A stretch of DNA of 64,000 nucleotides from Pseudoneobacillus sp042683745 (GTDB lineage Bacteria > Bacillota > Bacilli > Bacillales > Cytobacillaceae): NCBI RefSeq assembly GCF_042683745.1, contig NZ_JBHUJX010000019.1, positions 310,001 through 374,000 on the forward strand. Direction: 5' to 3'. Numbering within the stretch: position 1 is the stretch's first letter; every line of letters starts with the position of its first letter. The notes beneath the pieces were generated by a model, which saw only the letters and a program-made list of their open reading frames with translations, had not been told where the DNA came from and ran no database searches. A program made the translations under genes and the position numbers. This document shows, piece after piece, positions 25,002-34,016 of this stretch.

Positions 25002-25188
25002 TCTAGTTCATTTAGAGTAGGGTGTTGTTTCTTGTCATACACTTTACTATTCTAACCATCTTTTTCCAACAACTTCTACCAAATTAAGACATTTTGTGCT
25101 AACATGCTGAATTTTCATAAAAATTAGAATGTTACTACAACATCGAATAAGTCAAAATACTGCTACATAAGTCGAAAATAAATCAAAG

Positions 25189-25215
25189 AAGACTAAACAG
25201 AAAATGTCTAGTCTT
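25189..25215 (-). terminator. Terminator of motAB
   Basis: Stem AAGACTAGACA / TGTTTAGTCTT overlapping the motB stop, followed on the minus strand by CTTTGATTTATTTT. It separates motAB from the sinI unit. Confidence 0.7.
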
Positions 25216-25957
25216 GGTAACGCGGAAGAATTAATATCTCAACACGTCTATTTTTCGCTTTTCCTTCTTTTGTATTATTCGATGCTACTGGTTGATATTC
25301 ACCAAATCCTGTTGCTCTAAATAAACGTGGATCTAATTTATCATTGTTTAATAAAACCTTTAAAAAACTAGTAGCCCTCATAGTACTTAAATCCCAGTTT
25401 GACTCGTATTTCGAATTATTAATCGGCACATTATCTGTATGCCCACTAATAATGATATTTCTTGGAGGATTCATAATGAGTAAACCCGAGATTTCATTAG
25501 CGACCTTTAAATCCTTTTTACGAATTTCTGCTTTTCCAGAATCAAATAACACATTATCTCGAATTCTTACTAATAAACCTTCATCCGTAAGCTCCGTGCC
25601 AAGTTTATTTTGTAGTTTATTATCACGAATATACTGATTAACCTTCCCCTGTATATCTTCTAATTCTTTGTGGTCTTGATCCATTTCCTCTTGTGTTGAC
25701 TCTTCTTCCTTATCCTCTTTCTCTGCTTGTGTTACTTTTTCAAGAACTGGCGAAGGAAATTCTAATACACCCTCACCACCAGTGAAAATTTGATTAAACG
25801 CTTTTGACATAGCATTAAACTTTTGGGCATTAATCGAGCTCATCGAAAATAATACTATAAATAAAGCAAGTAGCAATGTTAAAAGGTCTGCGTAAGGTAT
25901 TAACCATGATTCATCAACATGGTCTTCATGGTGATGCTTTTTTTTACGCCTACTCAT
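25208..25957 (-). CDS. motB: Flagellar stator protein MotB
   Basis: 249 residues. A His/Lys-rich N-terminus is followed by one membrane helix carrying the proton-binding aspartate (LIPYADLLTLLLALFIVLFS), a plug and linker rich in Glu, and an OmpA-like peptidoglycan-binding domain (IIISGHTDNVPI, then NRRVEILI). It anchors the stator to the wall and forms the ion channel with MotA. The start overlaps the end of motA by eight bases. The wall-binding region is complete. The ion type (H+ or Na+) is not certain from sequence. Confidence 0.93.
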   Translation of the reverse strand: MSRRKKKHHHEDHVDESWLIPYADLLTLLLALFIVLFSMSSINAQKFNAMSKAFNQIFTGGEGVLEFPSPVLEKVTQAEKEDKEEESTQEEMDQDHKELEDIQGKVNQYIRDNKLQNKLGTELTDEGLLVRIRDNVLFDSGKAEIRKKDLKVANEISGLLIMNPPRNIIISGHTDNVPINNSKYESNWDLSTMRATSFLKVLLNNDKLDPRLFRATGFGEYQPVASNNTKEGKAKNRRVEILILPRYQD

Positions 25958-26744
25958 CCTTTTTCACAACACTTTCCTCAAGGAATTTTTTACGTTCACC
26001 TGCAGGTAGATAAGAAGCCAGTTTTTGTTCAATAACTCTCGGCGCTTCCCCTTCCAAAATGGATAGAATTCCCTCAATCATCATTTGCTTTTGTTTTACT
26101 TCTTGTTTCGATTTTCGTTTTAATTTATTTGCGAAAGGATGCCACAAAACGTAGCCAGTAAAGATTCCCATTAGTGTTGCAACGAATGCCGCTGAAATTG
26201 CATGTCCTAATGCTTCGATGTCATTCATATAACCTAATGCGGCAATTAGTCCAACTACTGCTCCAAGAACTCCCAGTGTCGGAGCATATGTCCCCGCTTG
26301 AGTAAAAATAGCGGCACCAGACAAATGTCGTTCCTCCATCGCCTCAATCTCTTCGGAAAGAACATCGCGAATATAATCTGCACTTTGACCGTCAACAGCT
26401 AAAGATAGACCATTTTTTAAAAAAGCGTCGTCCACTTCATTTGTTTTAGCTTCTAAAGATAATAATCCTTCTTTACGAGCAAGTTGTGCCCAGTCTGAAA
26501 ACATTCTTATTAACTCGGTGTGAGACATTAATTTCTTTTCTTTAAATAGAATGCCAAAAAGCTTTGGTACCTTTTTTAACTCATTTGTTGGAAAAGCAAT
26601 GGTAACTGCTGCGATTGTCCCAAGGATAATAATTAGAAGTGCTGCGGGGTTCCCTAATGCAGACGGACTTACTCCCTTTAAGAACATCCCATACCCAACT
26701 GCTATGATTGCTAATATAATACCAATTAACGACGTTTTATCCAT
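25950..26744 (-). CDS. motA: Flagellar stator protein MotA
   Basis: 264 residues from ATG 26744 (AGGTG nearby; a GTG at 26756 lacks a ribosome site). Four membrane helices: two near the N-terminus and two in TYAPTLGVLGAVVGLIAALG and IFTGYVLW, with the conserved prolines. The cytoplasmic loop with RKEGLLSLEAK contains the charged residues that touch FliG. It forms the torque-generating stator with MotB. The motA-motB operon is directly upstream of the sinI unit on the same strand. Confidence 0.93.
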   Translation of the reverse strand: MDKTSLIGIILAIIAVGYGMFLKGVSPSALGNPAALLIIILGTIAAVTIAFPTNELKKVPKLFGILFKEKKLMSHTELIRMFSDWAQLARKEGLLSLEAKTNEVDDAFLKNGLSLAVDGQSADYIRDVLSEEIEAMEERHLSGAAIFTQAGTYAPTLGVLGAVVGLIAALGYMNDIEALGHAISAAFVATLMGIFTGYVLWHPFANKLKRKSKQEVKQKQMMIEGILSILEGEAPRVIEQKLASYLPAGERKKFLEESVVKKDE

Positions 26745-26838
26745 AAAACCGTTCACCTATCTTATCTCAAACTTTAAAATCTTTCTGTTATATTTTATTT
26801 CGACAATTTTTCTGTTTTCTTTAGAAAAATTTCGATAC

Positions 26839-26868
26839 AAAAAAAGAAAGACTACAGGTATAGTCCTT
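26839..26868 (-). terminator. Terminator of the DUF1992 gene
   Basis: Minus-strand stem AAGGACTA / TAGTCTTT (one G-T) followed by CTTTTTTT. Confidence 0.65.
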
Positions 26869-26918
26869 CCAGAAACCTATTTTTTAGCGCAGCCTTGCCA
26901 AGGAATATGCGCTTTTAA

Positions 26919-27299
26919 TTATTTAAACAATTTTTTATCAATTTTAGTTTCATAATTCTTAAACATAGATGAGTTCGTCTTTTTGCCTCTTTTCGACATA
27001 ACTTGATTAAATCGAAGGAGTTTCTCATTTAAATTTTTTTGTAGTTTTTGTTTTTCATCAGGGTCTTCACAATTGCGCATTAATCCTTCAATCGTCATCA
27101 TTTCTTGCTTTATCTTGTTTTCTTCATTTGAAAATCCAGCATTTTTCATTAAGCGATAAGCCATTCGTAAGTCTTCTGGAATTCCCGATAAATCTTCTAG
27201 CTTCAAAGGTTGACCAAAGCCAGGTAAATTTTCAAACTCCCCATCTTCATATGCCTTACGAATTTTATGATCTGAAACAATCGACGAAAAATCCATCAA
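26919..27299 (-). CDS. DUF1992 (DnaJ-homologue subfamily C28-like) protein
   Basis: 126 residues. The motif HKIRKAYEDGEFENLPGFGQ with PLKLEDLSGIPEDLRMAYRL is the conserved core of DUF1992 (DNAJC28 conserved domain), found without a J domain in bacteria. The rest is a coiled-coil, Lys-rich C-terminus (KKTNSSMFKNYETKIDKKLF). The role is unknown. Preceded by a clear GAGGGGGA ribosome site. Transcribed alone toward motA. Confidence 0.85.
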   Translation of the reverse strand: MMDFSSIVSDHKIRKAYEDGEFENLPGFGQPLKLEDLSGIPEDLRMAYRLMKNAGFSNEENKIKQEMMTIEGLMRNCEDPDEKQKLQKNLNEKLLRFNQVMSKRGKKTNSSMFKNYETKIDKKLFK

Positions 27300-27471
27300 T
27301 AATCCCCCTCGAACAGCATGTTAATTCCTAATCTCATTATAAACGAAAGGGGAGAAAGATACATTTTATTAGTCTGAAACTTTTAATACTACGCAACTCA
27401 TTTCCTCTTTACATACTTATCACCTATGAAGGGAAATCTATCGTTGTCAAAGTGAAAGGAGTCGATAAATT

Positions 27472-27630
27472 ATGGCACGCGGAAATCATTTCGAACATAA
27501 AAAGAAAGGTCATCCAGGCGATCTTCCGAAAAACAATCAAGTAGAAAGACAGGCAAAACAAGCAATTGAGGATGAGGAATTCATTGTTACACAAGAAGCT
27601 TTTAAAAATCGGGTAGAGGAATCTGAATAA
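27472..27630 (+). CDS. 52-residue small hydrophilic protein
   Basis: An ORF of 52 codons with AAGGAG nine bases upstream of the ATG. The sequence starts MARGNHFEHKKKGHPGDLPK and continues with a helical QAKQAIEDEEF region. No signal peptide or membrane segment; charged throughout. Family not recognised. The R5 repeat begins three bases after the stop codon. Confidence 0.6.
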   Translation: MARGNHFEHKKKGHPGDLPKNNQVERQAKQAIEDEEFIVTQEAFKNRVEESE

Positions 27631-27633
27631 TTA

Positions 27634-27893
27634 GAAAAGCGTAAGCGCCTTGATCAGCCCCGATAAAGAAGACTGGTCGATTGGCGAGAGAAGCGAAGCC
27701 AGAGACCTAGTCGCACTTATGCAAACCGTTCTTTGGTTTGCCAAGCAAATGCTTCGCCACCCAGAAAGTCGTTCTTTGACTTTTTGGGTGGCGAACTTTT
27801 GACCTCGAGGTCGACAAAAACGCGACGTCCTGTCGCATTGTCGACACTAGTACATCCTGTACGTCGGGGCTAGGCGCTGAAGCTGGACAATTT
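27634..27893. repeat. MITE-like modular repeat, longest copy R5
   Basis: About 260 bases. Left end AGAAAAGCGTAAGCGCC then TTGATCAGCCCCGAT; right end TCGGGGCTAGGCGCTG then AAGCTGGACAATT. The two ends form imperfect inverted repeats (AGCGCCT..AGCCCCGA with TCGGGGCTAGGCGCT). The middle holds a hairpin CGCCACCCAGAAAGTC / GACTTTTTGGGTGGCG and CTCGAGGTCGAC. No ORF. It fills the gap between the 52-codon gene and hutH. Confidence 0.8.
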
Positions 27894-27895
27894 AC

Positions 27896-27931
27896 AAAGG
27901 GATAAGTCCTTGAATTTGGACTTATCCCTTT
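27896..27931. terminator. Terminator of hutH
   Basis: Perfect 14-bp stem AAAGGGATAAGTCC / GGACTTATCCCTTT with a TTGAATTT loop. Confidence 0.88.
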
Positions 27932-27935
27932 AAAA

Positions 27936-29459
27936 TTATGCTTCCTGTTTTGTGGTTGGATGAATCAACATTTCCTCAACAGAAGTGTTTTTCATCCATT
28001 CTGCTAATGCTTCAATATCCGTAGAGAAAATGCGATCCTTCACAATCGAAGGCATGATTTCACGAGCATTTTCAAACATGGATCTAGTCGCAGATGCCAT
28101 TAGGTCGACCCCACGATACTCTAAAGCCTGCAGCGCACACATAATCTCGATAGCTAATACTCTACGTGCATTTTGAATAATTTGATATGCATGACGAGAT
28201 CCGATTGTCCCCATACTTACATGATCCTCTTGATTAGCAGATGATGGAATCGAATCCACGCTTGCTGGGTGTGCCAGCGTCTTATTTTCCGAAACTAATG
28301 AAGCAGCACTATATTGTAAGATCATCGCACCTGATTGTAAGCCTGGCTCTGGACTTAAAAACGGTGGTAAATCATTTAGTTGTGGATTGACTAAACGTTC
28401 GATTCTACGCTCAGAAATATTGGCTAACTCAGCCACTGCAATTTTCATGAAATCCATTGCAAAAGCGATTGGCTGCCCATGGAAATTTCCACCTGAAACG
28501 ACCATATCCCCATCATGGAAAATAAGCGGATTATCTGTTGCCGCATTGATTTCAATTTCTAATTTCTCTTTCACATAATCCAACGCTTGCCAGGATGCAC
28601 CATGTACTTGTGGGATACATCTTAACGAATAAGCATCTTGTACGCGGACCTCTCCTTGGCTAGTTGTTAATTTACTATCCTTCAAGTAACCTCTTATTCT
28701 TGCCGCCGTATCTACCTGTTGCTTGTATCCTCGTGCTACATGAATTTCTTCTGCAAAAGCATCCATAATTCCTCTATGGCTTTCAAGTGAAAGGGAAGCA
28801 ATGAGTTCTGCTTGATAAGCCAAATCCTCAGCCTCTAAATACCCTACCACTCCCATAGCAGTCATCGCCTGCGTACCATTAATTAACGCTAAGCCTTCCT
28901 TTGCCTCAAGCGTCAAGGGAGTCATTCCTTCTAAAAATAACACCTCGCCAGCTGGCATTCTCTTTCCTTGATAAAAGACTTCGCCTTCGCCAACAAGAGG
29001 CAAGACTAAGTGTGATAACGGCGCTAAGTCCCCACTAGCACCTAACGAACCTTGTTGTGGAATAACAGGAACAATATCTTTATTAAAATGCTCAAGTAAT
29101 CGCTCAATGACAACTGGTCTGATGCCTGAATAACCCTTTAATAATGCATTCGCTCTTAATAAAAGCATCACTTTTGAAACGATTTTCGGGAACGGTTCTC
29201 CAACCCCACAAGCATGGGAACGGATCAAGTTAATTTGCAGCTCTCTCACATCATTTTGGTCGATAGGAACATCACTAAACTTTCCGAATCCCGTGTTGAT
29301 GCCATAAACTACTTTTTGGTCTGCCACAATTTTATCAACCGCATCACGACTTTTTTGAACAATGGCTAAACTTTCCTTGGATGCCGAAACATTCAACCCT
29401 TTCTTCAATATCACTTTTACTGTGTTTAATGTTAATAAATGACCGTTTAATTCAACCAT
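27936..29459 (-). CDS. hutH: Histidine ammonia-lyase HutH
   Basis: 507 residues from ATG 29459 (GAGGTGAG upstream; six codons shorter than the longest reading). The MIO-forming tripeptide Ala-Ser-Gly lies in GSLGASGDLAPLSH, and other signatures are YGINTGFGKF and GNFHGQP. It converts histidine to urocanate and ammonia. The other hut genes (hutU, hutI, hutG, hutP) are not in this window, so this copy is alone. A hairpin in the leader (29497-29526) may attenuate transcription. Confidence 0.95.
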   Translation of the reverse strand: MVELNGHLLTLNTVKVILKKGLNVSASKESLAIVQKSRDAVDKIVADQKVVYGINTGFGKFSDVPIDQNDVRELQINLIRSHACGVGEPFPKIVSKVMLLLRANALLKGYSGIRPVVIERLLEHFNKDIVPVIPQQGSLGASGDLAPLSHLVLPLVGEGEVFYQGKRMPAGEVLFLEGMTPLTLEAKEGLALINGTQAMTAMGVVGYLEAEDLAYQAELIASLSLESHRGIMDAFAEEIHVARGYKQQVDTAARIRGYLKDSKLTTSQGEVRVQDAYSLRCIPQVHGASWQALDYVKEKLEIEINAATDNPLIFHDGDMVVSGGNFHGQPIAFAMDFMKIAVAELANISERRIERLVNPQLNDLPPFLSPEPGLQSGAMILQYSAASLVSENKTLAHPASVDSIPSSANQEDHVSMGTIGSRHAYQIIQNARRVLAIEIMCALQALEYRGVDLMASATRSMFENAREIMPSIVKDRIFSTDIEALAEWMKNTSVEEMLIHPTTKQEA

Positions 29460-29492
29460 CTTTCTCACCTCTACCACTTTAATATAATAAAG

Positions 29493-29526
29493 AAAGAGCC
29501 TGGATTAATTTAATCCAGACTCTTTT
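29493..29526 (-). promoter_or_regulatory. Hairpin in the hutH leader
   Basis: Minus-strand AAAGAGTCTGGATTA / TAATCCAGGCTCTTT, followed by CTTTATTATATT. It is terminator-like but lies upstream of hutH with no gene before it, which suggests attenuation or a divergent-region stop. Confidence 0.5.
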
Positions 29527-29652
29527 GAAAAAAACTATTTAAATGATTAGTTGGGTTTGTATGCAACATCGCAATCCTCTTCCTTTAAGGAAACATTTGA
29601 ATTATCTAAAAATACATACCATTCATTCTATTCTATGCTTTCCCCTCGAATT

Positions 29653-29682
29653 TTGTCAAGAAGCTACATTTTTCGGTATACT
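29653..29682 (+). promoter_or_regulatory. Candidate sigma-A promoter of topB
   Basis: TTGTCA (29653-29658) and TATACT (29677-29682), 18 bp apart, upstream of the topB ribosome site. Confidence 0.55.
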
Positions 29683-29709
29683 GTTAATGGAATGAAAGGA
29701 GTTTTTTTC

Positions 29710-31794
29710 ATGAAATCATTAATTTTAGCTGAAAAGCCGAGCGTGGCTAGAGAGCTTGCTCGTGTACTTGGCTGTAAAAACCAATCCAAAAGCTATATAG
29801 AAGGCCAAGAATACATTGTAACCTGGGCTCTTGGACATTTAGTTGAACTAAAAATGCCTGAACAATATGATACAAAATTTAAAACTTGGAATTTAGAGGA
29901 TTTGCCAATCATCCCTGACAAAATGGGATTAAATGTGATGAAACAAACACATCATCAGTTTCGGGCTATTGAAAACTTGTCTAAACGCAACGATATTGGT
30001 GAAATCATCATTGCAACCGATGCTGGACGAGAAGGTGAATTAGTTGCCCGTTGGATTTTGGAAAAAATTAGATGGCGCAAACCGCTTAAAAGATTATGGA
30101 TTTCATCCTATACAGATAAAGCAATTAAAGACGGATTTAAAAATTTAAAGCCAGGTCAGCAATTTGAAAATCTCTATCAATCAGCCATTTGTAGAGCAGA
30201 AGCCGATTGGCTTATTGGCTTAAATGTAACGAGAGCTTTAACAACAAAGTATAAAGACCCACTCTCCGCAGGACGTGTGCAAACCCCTACTTTGACTCTA
30301 ATTTTAGAAAGGGAGTCAGAAATCCAGAAATTTGTGCCGAAAGAATTCTGGACGATCAAAGTACCCATTGGATCAAGTGATGCCGAATGGGAAAAGGATG
30401 GCGAGAAGCGCATTTTCGACCTAAACACCGTTAATCGAATAAAGGAGCAGCTCGAAAATACAGAAGCTATCGTCGACAATGTGAAGAGAACAAATAAAAA
30501 AGAAGCTCAACCACTCCCTTATGATTTGACTGAACTTCAAAGAGATTGCAATAAACGGTTTGGGTTTTCAGCTAAAAAAACATCGACTGTCCTGCAACGA
30601 TTATATGAACAATACAAATTGGTTACTTACCCAAGAACTGATTCGCGCTATTTAACAACTGATATGGAAGCAACAATGCTTGAGCGCTTACAAGCCATTT
30701 CATCCGGTTATAAAGAAGAAACCCAGCTACCGATTAAGAATGGTGGAAAGGTTTCTGCTAAAAAGGTGTTTAATAATGCGAAAGTTACCGACCACCATGC
30801 CATTATCCCTACTGAGGAACGACTTCGATTGGATCAATTGGATTCAGATGAACGGAAGGTTTACGACTTAATCACACGTCGCTTCCTGACATTGTTCTAC
30901 CCTGAATATGAATTCGAAACAACTCATATCACTTTAAAAGCTGGGAAAGAAAATCTCGTCTTACGTGAAACGAATATTGTAAACCTAGGTTTTAAAAAGG
31001 TATTAACCAATCAAACGAATTCAAATGATAAAAAGTTACATTTAGATGTTGGCAAAAAGTTTTCGATTCGCTCTGTTCAAGTGTCAAAAGGTTTGACCGA
31101 ACCACCAAGTCGCTTTACTGAGGCCGACCTATTAGGAAAAATGGAGAAATTCAGTTTAGGGACTCCTGCTACTCGAGCAGAATTAATTGAAAGAATTATT
31201 GAAACGGAAGTCGTAGAGCGCCAGAACGGGAAGCTTATTCCAACAGCTAAAGGTAAGCAACTTTTTGAGCTTGTTAACGATGAACTAAAATCTCCTGACC
31301 TGACTGCAAAATGGGAAGAGCAATTAGAGCTCATCTCCAAAGGAAAAGCGAGTCCAAAGGAATTTTTACAAAACATTCGGAAGCAAACTGAAAAGCTTGT
31401 TGGCGAGATTAAAGGTAGTAATAAAACATACCGCGCACATAATTTAACTGGTTCGAAATGTCCAGAGTGTGAATCATTTCTTAAAGAGCGAAATACGAAA
31501 GAAGGAAAAATTCTAGTTTGTTCGAGCCATGAATGCAGTTATCGCCGTCGCAAAGATCCAAAGCTTTCGAATCGCCGCTGCCCACAATGCCGCAAGAAAA
31601 TGGAGATTCATGATGGCAAGGCCGGCGCCTACTTCCAATGTCGACCATGTAATTTAGTCGAAAAAGCCGAAGCAAAGAAAAAAGCCGTTTCTAAACATGA
31701 GGAACGCAAACTAGTTCAGAAATATTCTCAGAAAGAGGATGATTTCGGAACTAGTTTAGGGGATTTATTGAAGGCTGCTTTGAAGGACAAATAG
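29710..31794 (+). CDS. topB: DNA topoisomerase III
   Basis: 694 residues from ATG 29710; AAAGGAG precedes it, while upstream in-frame codons belong to the leader. The TOPRIM domain starts MKSLILAEKPSVARELARVL and continues ATDAGREGELVAR. The active-site tyrosine is in TYPRTDSRYL. C-terminal Cys-rich zinc-ribbon-like segments (CPECESF, CSSHECS, CPQCRKK, CRPC) differ from the short C-terminus of E. coli TopB. It relaxes and decatenates DNA as a type IA enzyme. Transcribed alone. Confidence 0.94.
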   Translation: MKSLILAEKPSVARELARVLGCKNQSKSYIEGQEYIVTWALGHLVELKMPEQYDTKFKTWNLEDLPIIPDKMGLNVMKQTHHQFRAIENLSKRNDIGEIIIATDAGREGELVARWILEKIRWRKPLKRLWISSYTDKAIKDGFKNLKPGQQFENLYQSAICRAEADWLIGLNVTRALTTKYKDPLSAGRVQTPTLTLILERESEIQKFVPKEFWTIKVPIGSSDAEWEKDGEKRIFDLNTVNRIKEQLENTEAIVDNVKRTNKKEAQPLPYDLTELQRDCNKRFGFSAKKTSTVLQRLYEQYKLVTYPRTDSRYLTTDMEATMLERLQAISSGYKEETQLPIKNGGKVSAKKVFNNAKVTDHHAIIPTEERLRLDQLDSDERKVYDLITRRFLTLFYPEYEFETTHITLKAGKENLVLRETNIVNLGFKKVLTNQTNSNDKKLHLDVGKKFSIRSVQVSKGLTEPPSRFTEADLLGKMEKFSLGTPATRAELIERIIETEVVERQNGKLIPTAKGKQLFELVNDELKSPDLTAKWEEQLELISKGKASPKEFLQNIRKQTEKLVGEIKGSNKTYRAHNLTGSKCPECESFLKERNTKEGKILVCSSHECSYRRRKDPKLSNRRCPQCRKKMEIHDGKAGAYFQCRPCNLVEKAEAKKKAVSKHEERKLVQKYSQKEDDFGTSLGDLLKAALKDK

Positions 31795-31801
31795 TAAAGG
31801 T

Positions 31802-31838
31802 AAACAGTTCAAACTTTATTGTTTGAACTGTTTTCGTC
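31802..31838 (+). terminator. Terminator of topB
   Basis: Stem AAACAGTTCAAAC / GTTTGAACTGTTT with a TTTATT loop. Confidence 0.85.
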
Positions 31839-31846
31839 TTAAATAT

Positions 31847-31890
31847 GTTCACAAAATATACCTTGAAAGTTCACAAAATTGTAATATAAT
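31847..31890 (+). promoter_or_regulatory. Promoter with direct repeats before the 38-codon gene
   Basis: TTGAAA (31863-31868) and TATAAT (31885-31890) with a 16-bp spacer. Two copies of GTTCACAAAAT (31847 and 31869), 22 bp apart, flank and overlap the -35 region. Confidence 0.6.
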
Positions 31891-31948
31891 TAGATATAAT
31901 AATATTGAAAAAAAGTAAAATCTGTTATATTAAGGAGTGGACGATCAG

Positions 31949-32065
31949 ATGGAATGGTATGATTACTTGTCTCCTAATACTTTTACAGGCGTTTTAACAT
32001 TTGTAAGCATTTTCACTTTTGGCGTTATTGCACATATAAAGGTCTATTCACATAAAGAACAATAA
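31949..32065 (+). CDS. 38-residue membrane peptide
   Basis: An ORF of 38 codons with AAGGAG and ATG 31949. The sequence starts MEWYDYLSPNTFTGVLTF and contains one membrane helix (about residues 12-29), ending in a charged YSHKEQ tail. It has its own promoter and terminator, which makes it a likely real small gene. Family not recognised; it may act as a small membrane regulator. Confidence 0.6.
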   Translation: MEWYDYLSPNTFTGVLTFVSIFTFGVIAHIKVYSHKEQ

Positions 32066-32068
32066 TCT

Positions 32069-32103
32069 TGAGAGTGGGAGTAATCCCCTCTCTTTATTTT
32101 TTC
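32069..32103 (+). terminator. Terminator of the 38-codon gene
   Basis: GAGAGTGGGA / TCCCCTCTC stem followed by TTTATTTTTT. Confidence 0.8.
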
Positions 32104-32184
32104 AAAAAGGGAAATCAATTAGTTTATTTTTCTAATAATAGTCGTTACAATAAAATATAACATTCTGAAAAAGGGGTTTTGAGA

Positions 32185-33417
32185 ATGAATGACTTTCAAG
32201 TAAAAATGGAGAAATATGCTGAGTTAGCTGTAAAAGTAGGGGTAAATATTCAAAAGGGACAAACCCTTGTAATCAATGGAACACTTGATGCTGCTGAGTT
32301 TGTAAGATTAGTTGTTAAGAAGGCCTATGAAGTGGGCGCACATAATGTCATTGTCAATTGGAATGACGATGCTGTATCTCGTTTAAAATATGAACTTGCT
32401 CCAGATGAAGCATTCCATGAATATCCAAAATGGAGAGCGAAGGAATTAGAGGATCTTGCTGATAACAATGCAGCATTCATGTCAATCGTTTCTTCTTCAC
32501 CTGATTTATTAAAAGGCGTAAACCCAGAGCGAATTGGCAACTTCCAAAAAGCAGCTGGTGGAGCTTTAAAGAAATACCGCCAAGCTATGATGTCAGATAA
32601 AGTGAGCTGGACAGTTGTTGCAGCAGCTTCACCTGAGTGGGCAGCAAAAATATTCCCTAATGAGCCAAAAGAACAGCAAGTATCTTTCCTTTGGGAAGCT
32701 ATCTTTAAAGCAACACGTTCTGATTTAGAAAATCCTGTTGAGGCTTGGAAAAACCACGACAAATCATTATATGAAAAAGTCGGACTATTAAATGAAAAAC
32801 GCTATCATAAGTTACACTATAAAGCTCCAGGTACTGATTTAACGATTGAGTTACCTGAAAAACACTTATGGGTTGGCGCTGGAAGTACGAACGCACAAGG
32901 TCATGAATTCATGGCAAATATGCCAACAGAAGAAGTGTTCACTGTTCCGTTAAAAACAGGTGTAAATGGTACCGTGTCAAGCACAAAACCATTAAGCTAC
33001 GGCGGAAATATTATCGATAAATTCAGTATTACTTTTGAAAATGGTCGTATCGTTAGCTTTAAGGCTGAGCAAGGTGAGGATATTTTAAAACGTTTAGTTG
33101 AAACGGACGAAGGATCCCACTATCTTGGCGAAGTTGCTCTTGTACCGCATCAATCACCAATTTCACAATCAAATATTCTATTTTTCAATACGTTATTTGA
33201 TGAAAATGCATCGAATCACCTTGCAATCGGCAGTGCTTATGCGTTCTGTATCGAAGGTGGAAAACAAATGACTCCAGAACAACTTGAGGAAAATGGCTTA
33301 AATGAAAGTCTAACACATGTTGACTTCATGATTGGTTCTGCGGATATGGATATCGATGGGATCACTGCTGATGGTAAAGTGGAACCATTGTTCCGCGGTG
33401 GAAACTGGGCGTTTTAA
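32185..33417 (+). CDS. ampS: M29-family aminopeptidase AmpS
   Basis: 410 residues from ATG 32185 (AAGGGG eight bases upstream; TTG 32179 is less likely). The length matches B. subtilis AmpS. Typical motifs are GVNIQKGQTLVINGTLDAAE near the N-terminus, ELPEKHLWVGAGSTNAQGHEFMANMPTEE-like metal-site region around residues 220-250, and HVDFMIGSADMDIDGI near the C-terminus. M29 peptidases bind two metal ions (Co, Zn or Mg) through Glu, His and Asp. It releases N-terminal amino acids from peptides in the cytoplasm. Single-gene unit. Confidence 0.92.
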   Translation: MNDFQVKMEKYAELAVKVGVNIQKGQTLVINGTLDAAEFVRLVVKKAYEVGAHNVIVNWNDDAVSRLKYELAPDEAFHEYPKWRAKELEDLADNNAAFMSIVSSSPDLLKGVNPERIGNFQKAAGGALKKYRQAMMSDKVSWTVVAAASPEWAAKIFPNEPKEQQVSFLWEAIFKATRSDLENPVEAWKNHDKSLYEKVGLLNEKRYHKLHYKAPGTDLTIELPEKHLWVGAGSTNAQGHEFMANMPTEEVFTVPLKTGVNGTVSSTKPLSYGGNIIDKFSITFENGRIVSFKAEQGEDILKRLVETDEGSHYLGEVALVPHQSPISQSNILFFNTLFDENASNHLAIGSAYAFCIEGGKQMTPEQLEENGLNESLTHVDFMIGSADMDIDGITADGKVEPLFRGGNWAF

Positions 33418-33434
33418 TATTGAACAAAAACACA

Positions 33435-33462
33435 AAACTCGCCTATTAGGGCGAGTTTTTGT
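33435..33462. terminator. Bidirectional terminator
   Basis: Stem AAACTCGCC / GGGCGAGTTT with flanking A- and T-runs between convergent ampS and queF. Confidence 0.85.
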
Positions 33463-33468
33463 TTAAAT

Positions 33469-33966
33469 TTATCTATTATCTATATTCTCTGGATACATAT
33501 CATGATTCATCATACGATGCTCTGCCATTTTCTCATATTTCGTTCCCGGCTTGCCGTAATTTGTGTATGGATCAATCGAAATCCCACCTCTTGGCGTAAA
33601 TTTCCCCCATACTTCTATATATCTTGGATCCATAAGCTCGATTAAATCATTCATGATGATATTAATACAGTCCTCATGGAAATCTCCGTGATTTCGAAAA
33701 CTAAAAAGATACAGCTTTAATGATTTACTTTCAACCATCTTTTGTTCTGGGATATAACTAATATACAGTGTTGCAAAATCAGGTTGACCTGTTTTTGGAC
33801 AAAGACTTGTAAATTCCGGAAAATTAAATTTTACAAAATAATCACGATTTGGATGTTTATTATCAAATGCTTCCAATACTTCTGGTGCGTATTCAAATAC
33901 ATATTTTGTTCCTTGATTACCTAATAAAGTAATACCCGTTAGCTCTTCATCTTTTCTTCCACTCAT
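33469..33966 (-). CDS. queF: NADPH-dependent 7-cyano-7-deazaguanine reductase
   Basis: 165 residues from ATG 33966 with AGGAGG at optimal distance. The nucleophilic cysteine is in FTSLCPKTGQPDFA, and the NADPH-binding motif E-S-K-S-L-K lies in VESKSLKLYLFSFRNHGDF, followed by HEDC. QueF reduces preQ0 to preQ1, the only nitrile reduction known in biology, on the path to queuosine. queC, queD and queE are not nearby, so queF is alone here. A preQ1-I riboswitch lies in the leader. Confidence 0.95.
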   Translation of the reverse strand: MSGRKDEELTGITLLGNQGTKYVFEYAPEVLEAFDNKHPNRDYFVKFNFPEFTSLCPKTGQPDFATLYISYIPEQKMVESKSLKLYLFSFRNHGDFHEDCINIIMNDLIELMDPRYIEVWGKFTPRGGISIDPYTNYGKPGTKYEKMAEHRMMNHDMYPENIDNR

Positions 33967-34016
33967 TTTGAAAACCTCCTTAAGATAGAACTGTACAAAC
34001 AAACTTGGAGGTAAGC

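Noticed and set aside
26551..26955. 134-codon plus-strand frame
   Set aside because: Mostly antisense to motA, ends in the DUF1992 gene; composition is not protein-like.
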